From: Zhuqueibacter pondensis
GTDB taxonomy: Bacteria > Zhuqueibacterota > Zhuqueibacteria > Zhuqueibacterales > Zhuqueibacteraceae
Assembly (NCBI GenBank): GCA_034505955.1
Contig: JAPDQK010000024.1
Coordinates: 1-64,000 of the forward strand
Reading direction: 5' to 3'
DNA: 64,000 bases
Of the stretch, positions 17,654 through 26,860 are shown piece after piece (position 1 is the stretch's first letter; each line of letters begins with the position of its first letter). Both the position numbers and the translations under genes were made by a program. The notes under the pieces were generated by a model. The model saw nothing but the letters and a program-made list of their open reading frames with translations. It did no database searches and was not told where the DNA came from.

Positions 17654-19543
17654 TCAGGAAAAACTGATCTTTTTCAAGTTCCGAGAAATGATGACGACAG
17701 CTACAGCCGCGGCGGCAAAATAAAGCAATCCTGCAAGATAATCTCCGAAGAGAGTCTTTCCGATCCCGAAGAGTGAACCATACACCAGCACGACACCGCA
17801 GATCCAGCTCATAAATAACGGCCCGAATCCTGTGTCGCTTTGCATGCCAGGAAGCTGCTGTGCTATCGGCTTCCAGCCAATGCCACCAGGATGGGTTTTT
17901 TTATAAAACTCCAAAAGGACATTCCGCTTGACGGGGGGAGTAAGAAATGTAACCAACAGCCAAATCACCGTCGTGCCGAGTACCACTGGATAAAGCGTGA
18001 TCGGAGATTGAAGGCCGTAGGCTCGCGCAATGGGGTAAATGATCAGCGGCGCAATCATCGCCGAAATTTCGGACCAGGCATTGATGCGCCACCAGAACCA
18101 GCGCAGAATCAATACCGCACCCATTCCAGCGCTGGCATTGATGATGAAATCCCACGCGCCGGAAATCGTGGTTAAAAGTTTTGTGATAAACAGGGAAATC
18201 ACCACGAGCAGGAGGATAAAAATTCGAGAAATCAAGACATAATGTTTTTCGTCTGCGAGTTTATTGATAAACCTTCGATAGAAATCATTGACCAGGTAGG
18301 AGGTGCCCCAGCTGATTTGCGAGGCAATGGTGGACATGTATGCCGCGAGGAAGACGGCGATCAGCAGTCCCAGCAAGCCCGGCGGTAAAAAGCGCAGCAT
18401 GAGTTTCGGAAACATCACGCCGGGATCAACGGTGTTCTCATACTTCTCATAGAAGGCGAGAAATTCCGGCGATTTGTATTCGGGATTATCGGATTTCAGC
18501 AGAGTAGGATTTTTAAAGGCTTTTTCGACACTCGCGTACAGGGTAGGGTTCTCCGCCTGCAAAACTTTCTCGTTTTCCGTGCGCGGTAAAATAATCAAGG
18601 CGGCGAGGGCAACCAGAATCCACGGCCAGGGCCGGATGGTATAATGGGCGATGGTAAACCACAGCGTGGCGAACAGACTGTGTTTTTCATCTTTGGTCGC
18701 CATCATGCGTTGTGCAATATAACCGCCACCGCCCGGATCGGCGCCGGGATACCAGCTCGACCACCATTGCACGCCGACGCGCGCAATAAATGCACCTACC
18801 GTCAAACCCAGCACACCGCCGGTTATTCCGCCGGCGGTCACTTCTCCGATTCTCGGGAAGAAATCCAGCACTTGTGAAGACAATTTTGTGTTCATGCCCT
18901 CAAGACCGCCAACTTCAGGAAGTCGGACGACAATGATCGCCAGAATGATGCAACCCAGCATCGCAAAGACAAATTGAAAACTGTCGGTTCGCGCGGTGCC
19001 GAACAATCCGGAGGCCGCCGCATAAATCGCAATCAAACTGCCAACGATGACGACCAGCCCAAATGGATCGGCGCCAGGAAGCGTGACTTTGAAAACCTTT
19101 TCCATCGCTTTGTGAACCCAGCCCATGACGATGGCGTTCATAAACAGGCCGAGGTAAAGGGCGCGAAAACCTCGCAGCGCTGCTGCGGCTTTGCCAGAAT
19201 AGCGCAGTTCGACAAATTCAACATCGGTCATGATCCCGGCCCGGCGCCACAGCTTGGCGAAGAAAAAAACCGTGAGCACGGCGCCGATGGCCATATTCCA
19301 CCACAGCCAGTTGCCCGCGATGCCGTTTTTCGCGACCAATTCCGTCACTGCCAAAGGTGTGTCTGCTGCAAAGGTTGTCGCCACCATAGCAGTGCCGGCT
19401 AAATACCAGGGGAGGTTTCGTGCTGAAAGGAAGAAAGCTTCTCTATTTTTGCCGGCGGCTCGAGAATAATAAGCAGCGATTGCAAAACTGACGGCCAAAA
19501 GAACAGCGATAACCGCGATATCCAGCCAATGGAGTGTGGGCAT
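17654..19543 (-). CDS. SSS-family sodium:solute symporter
   Basis: A 629-residue inner-membrane protein with about 13-15 hydrophobic segments, starting after GGGAGGAGG. The family signs are AAYYSRAAGKNREAFFLSARNLPWYLAGTAMVATTFAADTPLAV split over helices 1-2, and GADPGGGGYIAQRMMATKDEKHS. SSS members import sugars, amino acids or vitamins with Na+. Sitting 27 bp after a ROK kinase and before the hexosaminidase, it is the best candidate for GlcNAc or chitobiose uptake over the inner membrane, an inference from context. Confidence 0.88.
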   Translation of the reverse strand: MPTLHWLDIAVIAVLLAVSFAIAAYYSRAAGKNREAFFLSARNLPWYLAGTAMVATTFAADTPLAVTELVAKNGIAGNWLWWNMAIGAVLTVFFFAKLWRRAGIMTDVEFVELRYSGKAAAALRGFRALYLGLFMNAIVMGWVHKAMEKVFKVTLPGADPFGLVVIVGSLIAIYAAASGLFGTARTDSFQFVFAMLGCIILAIIVVRLPEVGGLEGMNTKLSSQVLDFFPRIGEVTAGGITGGVLGLTVGAFIARVGVQWWSSWYPGADPGGGGYIAQRMMATKDEKHSLFATLWFTIAHYTIRPWPWILVALAALIILPRTENEKVLQAENPTLYASVEKAFKNPTLLKSDNPEYKSPEFLAFYEKYENTVDPGVMFPKLMLRFLPPGLLGLLIAVFLAAYMSTIASQISWGTSYLVNDFYRRFINKLADEKHYVLISRIFILLLVVISLFITKLLTTISGAWDFIINASAGMGAVLILRWFWWRINAWSEISAMIAPLIIYPIARAYGLQSPITLYPVVLGTTVIWLLVTFLTPPVKRNVLLEFYKKTHPGGIGWKPIAQQLPGMQSDTGFGPLFMSWICGVVLVYGSLFGIGKTLFGDYLAGLLYFAAAAVAVVIISRNLKKISFS

Positions 19544-19570
19544 CGTTTTCCTCCTCCCTGAAATGGAGAG

Positions 19571-20545
19571 CTAAACGGCACGATTCATTTTTTCAATTTC
19601 TTTTTGGATCAAAACGCTGGCGCCGAGCACCGCAATGTTGCATTGAGTAACGCCCGATGGGATAATCTTGACCTTGCCTTTGAACACTTCGAGCAAATTA
19701 TTTTCAAAATGCCGGCGCGTCGGCGCGAGGAGAAGCTCGCCAGCCTTTGCCAGACCGCCGAAGATGATGATGGCTTCGGGACTGAAATAGGCGACTGTAT
19801 CTGCGAGCGCTCGCCCCAATATCCGGCCGGTGTATTCAAATGCCGCCAGCGCTAACGGATCCTGGCGCAGCGCACATTCGTAAATTTTTACCGCGGTCAA
19901 CTCATTGAAACTGATTTGGCGCAACTCGCTGACTTCTGTTCGTTGCGCCAGCAGCTCGAACACGGTCCGGCAAATCCCCCGCGAAGAGACATAGGTTTCA
20001 AGACAGCCATATCGACCACAATAACACTGCCGTCCACCGGGCTCGATGACTGTATGACCCAATTCGCCGGCCAGACCGTCATGACCGTAGATCACATTGC
20101 CATTCACCACGATACCGCTGCCCAATCCGGTGCCCAAGGTGATGACGATGAAATCGCGCATGCCTTTGGCCTCACCATAAATCATCTCGCCAAGAGCGGC
20201 GGCGTTGGCATCATTGGTGATGGCAACCGGTATCTTATAACGGTCTTTCATCAGATGCACAAAATCCACTGTTCCCCATTTTAAATTGGAAGGTGCATCA
20301 ATGGTGCCTCGATAATAGTTGCCCGCCGGAGCCGCGGCGCCGATTCCTTCCAAAACATACTCATGGGCAAAGTGTTGCAAGAGCGCATCTATTTTCCCAG
20401 ACAGTCGCGAAAAAAAAGAGGAAAACGGTTCCTGGGCCAAGGTTGAAAAAGACTCTTCATGAAAACAATGGCCTTCTGCATCTACCAAACCCAGCGCCGT
20501 ATTGGTGCCGCCAATATCGATGCCCAGAGTGACTTGTGCTTTCAT
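19571..20545 (-). CDS. ROK-family sugar kinase
   Basis: A 324-residue cytoplasmic kinase. The phosphate-binding motif DIGGTNTALGL (10-20) opens the protein; TNDANAAALGE, GTGLGSG and GELGHTVIE follow, the last with the family's ExGH sugar/zinc site; the zinc motif CYCGRYGCLE is complete. ROK kinases phosphorylate glucose, GlcNAc, ManNAc or fructose with ATP. Its position next to a ROK regulator, symporter and hexosaminidase suggests GlcNAc kinase, but sequence alone does not settle it. The stop is 27 bp before the symporter start, so the two are probably one transcript. Confidence 0.88.
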   Translation of the reverse strand: MKAQVTLGIDIGGTNTALGLVDAEGHCFHEESFSTLAQEPFSSFFSRLSGKIDALLQHFAHEYVLEGIGAAAPAGNYYRGTIDAPSNLKWGTVDFVHLMKDRYKIPVAITNDANAAALGEMIYGEAKGMRDFIVITLGTGLGSGIVVNGNVIYGHDGLAGELGHTVIEPGGRQCYCGRYGCLETYVSSRGICRTVFELLAQRTEVSELRQISFNELTAVKIYECALRQDPLALAAFEYTGRILGRALADTVAYFSPEAIIIFGGLAKAGELLLAPTRRHFENNLLEVFKGKVKIIPSGVTQCNIAVLGASVLIQKEIEKMNRAV

Positions 20546-20669
20546 TTAAATTCTGCCGCCACCATGACTATCATGTTACTGCTCCTCTGAGCAATATGCA
20601 AATCGACACTTGAGAATTATCTGTCGATGGAATACGCTTCTAAACCCACATGGCAATGTGCGCTTACAA

Positions 20670-20689
20670 GTTTGTCGTCCAAACCAACT
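20670..20689. promoter_or_regulatory. candidate ROK repressor site upstream of the kinase
   Basis: GTTTG-TCGTC-CAAACCAACT lies 125 bases before the kinase start in the gap after the regulator gene. Its TTGGTTTG half (minus strand) matches a half of the palindrome at 21987-22013. It may be a second operator of the regulon; the match is short. Confidence 0.3.
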
Positions 20690-20726
20690 ATTTCCCTATA
20701 CAAAATACCCTTTCCCCTGCTGCCTT

Positions 20727-21956
20727 TTATCTTGTGATCTTGAAATCGCTAAATATCTCTTTAATTACCAAAGTTGCGGCACCAAGTAACCGCGGCCGTA
20801 CCGCTAACGAAGTGGGAAGGATTCGAATATTTCTTTTTTTTCCAAAAAAAGCACGGATCGAAAGCGTTTGCATGATCTCCGGATAAACAATCTCCCACGC
20901 GCTGGTGATACGGCCACCGATTATAATTGCTTCCGGATCGATGGCTTTAATAATGTCTGCGATCCCCATGCCTAAATAATGTCCGGTCTGGCGTAAAGTG
21001 TCTCGGGCTACCGTCTCGTTGTGGTTAATGGCCAGATCGATAATATCCTGAAGCATGATGGGCTGGGCGGCAGGTTTCTCTTGCTGCTTTTGTGCCATAT
21101 ACCGCCTCACCGTCGCCCGATCCGAGGCATAAGCTTCCCAGCAGCCATAATTGCCGCAGGAGCATAATTCTCCCCCTTCAAACAGGGTCATGTGACCAAA
21201 TTCACCGGCGGCATAGGAACTGCCATGGATCAACTCTTTTTTAACCACGATGCCGGTGCCAATGCCAGGACCGACTAAAAGAAAAACAAAATTCGATAAA
21301 TTCAAATCGTGATTTCCATACCAGAGTTCGGCCAATGCCGAGGCTCTGGCATCGTTATCTATGGTGATGATACCATCCTCCGGACATAGTTGTCGTATAA
21401 GTCCGGCGATTTCAAAATCTTCCCACCCAAGACGCGGGGCGAAGACGACTCTGGCATTGTGAGGATCAACAATACCTGCGATACTGACACCGATTCCTTT
21501 GAGATGATCGATATGCAATCGTTTCCGTAAATGGAACAATTGCTCGATACAGCGACTTATGAAGCGCTCAGGATTTTCAGCGTCAAATGGAACCTCTGAG
21601 GACTCTTTGACGCTACCATCCAGATCCACAATCGCCAGCCTGGAAATGGGTGCATCGATATTAATCGCACCGACTAAGTAGGCGCCTGATTTCAAGCATA
21701 GATTGATCGGCGTGCGTCCCACACTCTGGCTGGGCACAGTTTGTTCGTAAATCAATTCTTCTTCCAGCAGATCTGCAACTATACTCGAAACCGTACTTTT
21801 ATTAAGTCCGCTCAATCGCGCAATGGTGATTCTTGAAATCGGCTGTTTTTCACGGATGAGATTCAAAATTACGGCACGGTTGATATTGCGTACAACCTGG
21901 GCGTTTCCGCTGATAAAACTGCCATGGCGCAACTTTGTTGGAAATTTTTGTCGCAT
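20727..21956 (-). CDS. NagC/XylR-type ROK transcriptional regulator
   Basis: A 409-residue DNA-binding protein. Residues about 20-80 form a winged helix-turn-helix (ILNLIREKQPISRITIARL, then LNKSTVSSIVADLLEEEL); residues about 85-400 are a ROK sugar-binding domain with GIGTGIVV, GEFGHMTL and the zinc motif CSCGNYGCWE. Related NagC, Mlc and XylR proteins repress sugar uptake genes until their sugar binds. It heads the locus; the promoter (TTGACA/TATATT) and the two palindromes just downstream suggest self-repression. The likely effector is an amino sugar or its phosphate, by analogy only. Confidence 0.9.
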   Translation of the reverse strand: MRQKFPTKLRHGSFISGNAQVVRNINRAVILNLIREKQPISRITIARLSGLNKSTVSSIVADLLEEELIYEQTVPSQSVGRTPINLCLKSGAYLVGAINIDAPISRLAIVDLDGSVKESSEVPFDAENPERFISRCIEQLFHLRKRLHIDHLKGIGVSIAGIVDPHNARVVFAPRLGWEDFEIAGLIRQLCPEDGIITIDNDARASALAELWYGNHDLNLSNFVFLLVGPGIGTGIVVKKELIHGSSYAAGEFGHMTLFEGGELCSCGNYGCWEAYASDRATVRRYMAQKQQEKPAAQPIMLQDIIDLAINHNETVARDTLRQTGHYLGMGIADIIKAIDPEAIIIGGRITSAWEIVYPEIMQTLSIRAFFGKKRNIRILPTSLAVRPRLLGAATLVIKEIFSDFKITR

Positions 21957-21986
21957 TTGATTGGAAAATATAAATTTGAGCCAAAT

Positions 21987-22020
21987 TAATTGGTTGTTTC
22001 AACAAACCAATTAGCGCTAA
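21987..22020. promoter_or_regulatory. palindromic operator in front of the ROK regulator
   Basis: TAATTGGTT (21987-21995) and its exact complement AACCAATTA (22005-22013) flank GTTTCAACA. The perfect palindrome TTAGCGCTAA (22011-22020) overlaps the second arm and abuts the -10 box. A repressor bound here would block the promoter at 22021-22049. Confidence 0.6.
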
Positions 22021-22049
22021 AATATAAATTCCTTTTCCATTTTTGTCAA
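22021..22049 (-). promoter_or_regulatory. sigma-70-like promoter of the ROK regulator
   Basis: On the minus strand TTGACA (22049-22044) and TATATT (22026-22021) are separated by exactly 17 bases. The transcript would start near 22014, within the operator palindrome, about 55 bases before the regulator's ATG. Confidence 0.7.
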
Positions 22050-22256
22050 GTATTTTTTTGGGTTTTTAGAATTTTTTTGCTTACTCGTGCGTACATTACG
22101 GAATCGAAATTAAAAAGAGCGATCTGCGGTTATCCAATTAAATCAGTTAACCGCTGAATCGGCTTCGTCCGCAGGGTTGACAAGAATCACGGTCTCTCGC
22201 ATTAATCAATTCGGCCGTTTGATTCGTTTTCACGACTTTCATGAGTAAAAAGACCT

Positions 22257-23000
22257 TTAGTTGTGAAGAGAAAATTGAAACTGCCGAACTACCCATATCG
22301 TATCCGGCCCGACAGCGGTTTGGGCCGGATAGTAACGGCTGCGCAGGGCCGCTGCAATTGCCGATTGGGCGCAAGCGTCATTGTTCGTTGTGTTGCGCAG
22401 AACAATCGCATGAACGACTTTGCCGGTTTCATCAATTTTGATTTTCAACTCGACAAATCCTTCAGCTTCAGCTTTGCGCGCGGATTGAGGATATTCAGGA
22501 ATACTAATCAAAATTGGCCGTGGCATTGCGATGATGGTGGTGCGGCTCAATCCCACGCCGCTGCCTCTGCCGATACCCCAGCCGGTTCCTCCTGAGCCCC
22601 AGGAGCTTCCAGGAAGCCCGGTGCCACCAGCATTGGCACTATCCAGTGCCGGGGACACTGCTGGAGTAATCGCCAATGTATCGGTATGCGCCACGGCATC
22701 CGGAACCGGCACAGGTGTGCCCGGGATCTCTTTGGGCAACGGCGACGTCAGTGATCCTCCGCCTTCACCACCGCCTTGGCCGCCACCGCCACTGTCATCC
22801 AAACGAATAATCTCTGCGTATGGTTGAAGCTGCACCTGCACCAATCGACGAGATTCGATGAAGTTCATTTTCTCCGGGTTGACAACGTCGAGATGGAAAA
22901 TCCATACCACCAGCAAATGCAAGGCGATTGCAATCATCAAGCTGATGGCGAGATTTTTTTGCAGCAGGCGGCGAGGGAGTGTTGCTTGCCACTCAATCAT
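22257..23000 (-). CDS. TonB-family energy transducer
   Basis: From ATG 23000 the protein has 247 residues (a TTG at 23039 is an alternative). One N-terminal membrane helix (IALHLLVVWIFHL) is followed by a proline- and glycine-rich linker (about 65-150) and a C-terminal TonB domain: PEYPQSARKAEAEGFVELKI, then GKVVHAIVLRNTTNN and AIAAALRSRYYPAQ. It would couple the inner-membrane proton force to TonB-dependent receptors such as the one at 9329-12484. No exbB or exbD is near. The linker is glycine-rich rather than the usual Pro-Lys/Pro-Glu type. Confidence 0.82.
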   Translation of the reverse strand: MIEWQATLPRRLLQKNLAISLMIAIALHLLVVWIFHLDVVNPEKMNFIESRRLVQVQLQPYAEIIRLDDSGGGGQGGGEGGGSLTSPLPKEIPGTPVPVPDAVAHTDTLAITPAVSPALDSANAGGTGLPGSSWGSGGTGWGIGRGSGVGLSRTTIIAMPRPILISIPEYPQSARKAEAEGFVELKIKIDETGKVVHAIVLRNTTNNDACAQSAIAAALRSRYYPAQTAVGPDTIWVVRQFQFSLHN

Positions 23001-23208
23001 GATGGCATCACGCTGAAATACTCTTCGCAAGTTCGGCAAAAATCAATTTCGCATTTCTGTCAAAAGAAGGTTCTCTCATTGGCATGCGCCATGGTGATCA
23101 AAATAACCATGACCAAGAGACGTCTCGCAAATCCCTGCGAAATGATATTCGTATACTTTATGTTAACAAACAGGATCGAAAAATTCAAGACAAATAATTT
23201 AAAATGTA

Positions 23209-24534
23209 TCACGCTTTCAGAGCAATGCCTTCCGAACGTGCAATATACGCGGCGCAGGTGACATCACCGGTGACGTTCAACACCGTACGGCACATGTCAA
23301 GAATACGATCAACGCCGAGGATGATGGCAATGCCTTCGGCCGGTACATGCACCATTTGCAGCACGATGATCAACAGTGGAATCGAGCCGGATGGCACGCC
23401 CGCCGCACCGACGGCAGTGAGCACGCTCATGATTACGACAATCAATTGTGCGCCGAGACTCAAGTTTATGCCGAACACTTGCGCGAGAAAAAGAACCGTG
23501 ACCCCCTCAAAGAGAGCGGTGCCGTTCATGTTCATGGTCGCGCCCAGCGGCAACACGAAACCACCGATCTTGAACGGAATACCAAGATTCTCCTGCGAGA
23601 CCATGATGGTCGTCGGCAGGGTGGCACTGCTGGAGCTGGTGGAAAAGGCTGTCAGCATTACCGTTTCAATTTTTTTGAAAAATTTCACAGGGTTGTAGCG
23701 CGCAAAAATGCTGATCAAAATCGAGAATGTGCCGGACAGATGCAGCGTCAATCCCACCAGCACGGTGATCACGTACATACCCAGCGCCACGAGCAGGTCG
23801 AATCCGAAACGCGAGGTGACGCTGAAAATCAAAGCCGCCACGCCGTACGGAGCGAGTTTCATGGCGATATTGATGATGGCGATGGTAATGTCGTTGACGC
23901 CCTCCAATAATCGCACCACCGGCTGGCTGCGCTCTTTGCTAATCAGGGTCATGCCGACCCCAACCATGAGCGCGACGAAAATCAAAGCCAGCATATCCGG
24001 ATTGGGACGGGCCACGGCGGCGAAGGGGTTGCGAGGGACGATGCCAACCAGGGTTTGAATGCCAAACTCCGTTTGTTGAGCAGCGCCTTTCAACTCCGCG
24101 GCTTGTTGGCCGTAAGTGGCGAGAAGCTTCTCCTTGGTTTCTGCCGGCAAGCGGTCGCCGGGGCGGATGGTATTAACCAAAACCAGTCCGATCGTCACGG
24201 CAATGGCGGTGACAGTCAGAAAGTAAAGCATGGTGCGAAGTCCCATGCGGCCAAGCTGCCTGAGGTCACCGATTTGTGCCACTCCCAGAGCGAGACTGGA
24301 AAAAACCAGCGGTACCACCACCATGATCAGCATATTCAGAAAAATTCTGCCGAGTGGGTCGCTGAGATATTCTTGAATAACTGCCAGAGCTGGAGCATTC
24401 GCAAAGAATTTGTTGCACGTCACGCCGGCAATCGCGCCGACAAGCAAACCAAGAAAAATTTTGGTGTGTCGTGCCATACGGCGAGACTTGGGTTTTTTCG
24501 GTTGCGAAGCGGTTGCTGACGGTTGCAAGCTCAT
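23209..24534 (-). CDS. dicarboxylate/amino acid:cation symporter (DAACS family)
   Basis: The ATG at 24534 follows GGAAGGGAGAAAGG; an upstream in-frame start at 24582 has no such site. The 441-residue product has eight main membrane helices plus two re-entrant hairpins. STSSSSATLPTTI (serine-rich hairpin 1), GATMNMNGTA (helix 7 sodium site) and GVPSGSIPLLIIVL (hairpin 2) mark the GltP/DctA/SstT family. Members take up glutamate, aspartate or C4-dicarboxylates with H+ or Na+. The last helix holds DRILDMCRTVLNVTGD, where Asp and Arg positions favour an acidic amino acid, but specificity is not proved. Confidence 0.92.
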   Translation of the reverse strand: MSLQPSATASQPKKPKSRRMARHTKIFLGLLVGAIAGVTCNKFFANAPALAVIQEYLSDPLGRIFLNMLIMVVVPLVFSSLALGVAQIGDLRQLGRMGLRTMLYFLTVTAIAVTIGLVLVNTIRPGDRLPAETKEKLLATYGQQAAELKGAAQQTEFGIQTLVGIVPRNPFAAVARPNPDMLALIFVALMVGVGMTLISKERSQPVVRLLEGVNDITIAIINIAMKLAPYGVAALIFSVTSRFGFDLLVALGMYVITVLVGLTLHLSGTFSILISIFARYNPVKFFKKIETVMLTAFSTSSSSATLPTTIMVSQENLGIPFKIGGFVLPLGATMNMNGTALFEGVTVLFLAQVFGINLSLGAQLIVVIMSVLTAVGAAGVPSGSIPLLIIVLQMVHVPAEGIAIILGVDRILDMCRTVLNVTGDVTCAAYIARSEGIALKA

Positions 24535-24628
24535 GCCTTTCTCCCTTCCTGTTTTCCGTACCTCGACAAGGTGACCGGGCAAATCCGAAAATCACTTGAC
24601 ACGGTCATGATCGGTACACGTCGAAAAT

Positions 24629-26281
24629 TCACGGCCTGAAAAAAGCAATTGTAATCAGAAAAAAGCTCGGTGTGAGAACTAGGATTGAGTAGAGCATATA
24701 ACCAAAAAAGCTCGGCATTTTGATGCCGTTTTCTTCGGCAATGGATTTCACCATGAAATTCGGCGCATTGCCGATGTAAGTGTTGGCGCCCATAAACACG
24801 GCACCGCAGGAAACTGCCTTCAAGTAAATGCCATGCTCCGCGATCAAAGCCTGCACGGCTTCCAGCTCCGGTTTGCCCGGATAAAATTGGCCGAGCGCGG
24901 TATTCATGAATGTCAAATAAGTCGGCGCATTGTCCAAAAAGCTCGAAAGACTGCCGGTCGCCCAGAAATAGTGCCACGGCTCACGTACCGCACCGATGAT
25001 GAAAGCCATCGCACCCTCGGTGCCGGCACGCAACATGGCCAGCATTGGAATAATCGTCATGAATATGCCGGCAAACAGAATTGCCACTTCTTGAATCGGT
25101 CCCCAAGTGAACCCGTTGCCCTCGCGAATGATCTTGGGCGTGAATTTCATACTCAAAAACCCCATGCTAATCAAAAACAGATCGCGGAGCGTGTCTTGCA
25201 CGGCTAATGTAATGCCGAGAAATCTGAATTCGCCCAGTTTCACCAAACCACTAAATAATACACCCCCAACCACACCTGCCAAAAAGAACAGATTGTAAAG
25301 TCCACGAATACGAATTTGCTCGGACTTGGCCCGCCTGGGGTTGGTGTGAATCGCATGGGCTTTGCCATGTTTAGCCGCTTCAACCAGCGCTTTCTGCTCA
25401 CGCCGGTGCATGATGGTATCAAAAATAAAAAAAATGCCCAACACAACGATAAAAACGATCATCATATGTGGAGTGAGTTTCATCGTCCAGAAGAAAGGCA
25501 CGCTATGCAAAAAGCCGAGAAACAAGGGCGGGTCGCCAAGAGGGGTGAGCGCGCCGCCTATGTTGCTGACGAGAAAGATGAAAAACACGACGATATGCGC
25601 TTTGCGATGCCGCAACCTGTTCATACGCAACACCGGCCGGATCATCAGCATGGAGGCACCAGTGGTTCCGACCCACGAGGCGATGAGTGTGCCAATGGCG
25701 AGCATGACAGTGTTGGCAATCGGTGTTCCCGCTGGTGCACCTTCGAGCAGTATGCCACCGGCAACGGTGTACAGTGACCACAGCAAAATGATAAACGGAA
25801 TGTAGTCCTTCAAATAAATATGTAAAATCGAGTGCGCTGCCTCACCATGATATGCGAGTAGAAACGGAATGGCAAAAATCAATGCCCACGCGGCAGTTAC
25901 TTTGCCGAAATGATGATGCCAAAATTGAGGCGCAAAAAGTGGAAACAATGCAATGGACAACAAAATACCGATGAAAGGAAAGCTGCTCCACAGCGGCAGA
26001 GATTGCCCAAGGTCAACATGCCCGGTTTTTGCATTCTCCTCATGTTGAGCGAAGGCTGAAGCTTTTGTTGCCGACACCACCGAAGACAGAGAGACACGCG
26101 CAACTTCATGATGATTTCCCGATACCCCGGGCAAACAGGTGGAACCGGTACATGTCAAAGTCGTAACAACAACTCCTAAAATAAAACTTCGCGCTACAGA
26201 ATGCATAGTCGTCTTCTCACTTTTAGCAGGCCACTTCATCAGCGCCATCAAATTTGTTGTCAAGATTTCGGCCAGCTTCAT
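24629..26281 (-). CDS. NhaD/CitMHS-like sodium:proton antiporter
   Basis: A 550-residue polytopic membrane protein with about 12 helices; an inner ATG at 26206 starts a clearer signal sequence and may be the real start. LPLWSSFPFIGILLSIALFPL, SNIGGALTPLGDPPLFLGFL and SFLDNAPTYLTFMN match the ion-transporter superfamily group usually labelled sodium:proton antiporter (CitMHS_2-type). The TPLGDPP and DNAPTYL motifs are the two discontinuous-helix regions. It stands alone between the DAACS symporter and small unknown genes. Transport of Na+/H+ is the usual annotation; a carboxylate substrate is possible. Confidence 0.8.
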   Translation of the reverse strand: MKLAEILTTNLMALMKWPAKSEKTTMHSVARSFILGVVVTTLTCTGSTCLPGVSGNHHEVARVSLSSVVSATKASAFAQHEENAKTGHVDLGQSLPLWSSFPFIGILLSIALFPLFAPQFWHHHFGKVTAAWALIFAIPFLLAYHGEAAHSILHIYLKDYIPFIILLWSLYTVAGGILLEGAPAGTPIANTVMLAIGTLIASWVGTTGASMLMIRPVLRMNRLRHRKAHIVVFFIFLVSNIGGALTPLGDPPLFLGFLHSVPFFWTMKLTPHMMIVFIVVLGIFFIFDTIMHRREQKALVEAAKHGKAHAIHTNPRRAKSEQIRIRGLYNLFFLAGVVGGVLFSGLVKLGEFRFLGITLAVQDTLRDLFLISMGFLSMKFTPKIIREGNGFTWGPIQEVAILFAGIFMTIIPMLAMLRAGTEGAMAFIIGAVREPWHYFWATGSLSSFLDNAPTYLTFMNTALGQFYPGKPELEAVQALIAEHGIYLKAVSCGAVFMGANTYIGNAPNFMVKSIAEENGIKMPSFFGYMLYSILVLTPSFFLITIAFFRP

Positions 26282-26595
26282 CTTTCAGGTTGTATAATTT
26301 CTTGGCGTCATCGATCAGCAATGTGTGCAATCGCCATGATCTACCGTGAGATTTGGCCGTGTTTTAAAAATACAAGCTAATAAATCTTGGCAAAAAAGCA
26401 ACTGAAAGTGTCACTTGTGAAGATTTGAGTTCCCCGCAGCGCACACGGATAAGCTTGATGATGACCAGCAGGATGGATGAAAAGATTACGATCGCGACAG
26501 CGATATGAAAGTGGCTAATGATATGCGCTACCCAAGTCTGTGAGCATTATACTAATGACACCAAGAGCATCACCAACATCATATCCAATATTTGT

Positions 26596-26635
26596 CAAAA
26601 ACGGGAGCCACAATGCGAGGCGTCATGGCTCCCGT
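26596..26635 (-). terminator. rho-independent terminator
   Basis: ACGGGAGCCA (26601-26610) and TGGCTCCCGT (26626-26635) form a perfect 10-bp stem. On the minus strand it is followed by TTTTTGAC. It closes the two-gene unit 27187-26648. The rest of the gap 26282-26595 shows no convincing feature. Confidence 0.8.
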
Positions 26636-26647
26636 TGCCAAAGAGTG

Positions 26648-26818
26648 TCAAGCTTTTATCTTGTCCTTTTTCACCGGCTGCCCCTCGGATGCCGGCCTCT
26701 TTTGGCGGTAGGTCGGATCAATGGGGCTGGGCAGAAAAATGGCGCGGAACATCATATACAATGTCCCGAGCAAAAGTCCGCCACCGACGACGATGAGCAG
26801 GATTTCATTGAATGACAT
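26648..26818 (-). CDS. small single-pass membrane protein
   Basis: The ATG at 26818 follows AAGGAGCAATAT, a strong ribosome binding site, and the 56-residue product has one helix (ILLIVVGGGLLLGTLYMMF) and a basic tail ending VKKDKIKA. I recognise no family. It follows the 108-residue gene by 42 bases and precedes a clear terminator, so the two form a small operon. The topology is probably N-out, C-in. Confidence 0.65.
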   Translation of the reverse strand: MSFNEILLIVVGGGLLLGTLYMMFRAIFLPSPIDPTYRQKRPASEGQPVKKDKIKA

Positions 26819-26860
26819 ATATTGCTCCTTCACAAAATCCAGGTTCGTCAGGAGGAGCGG

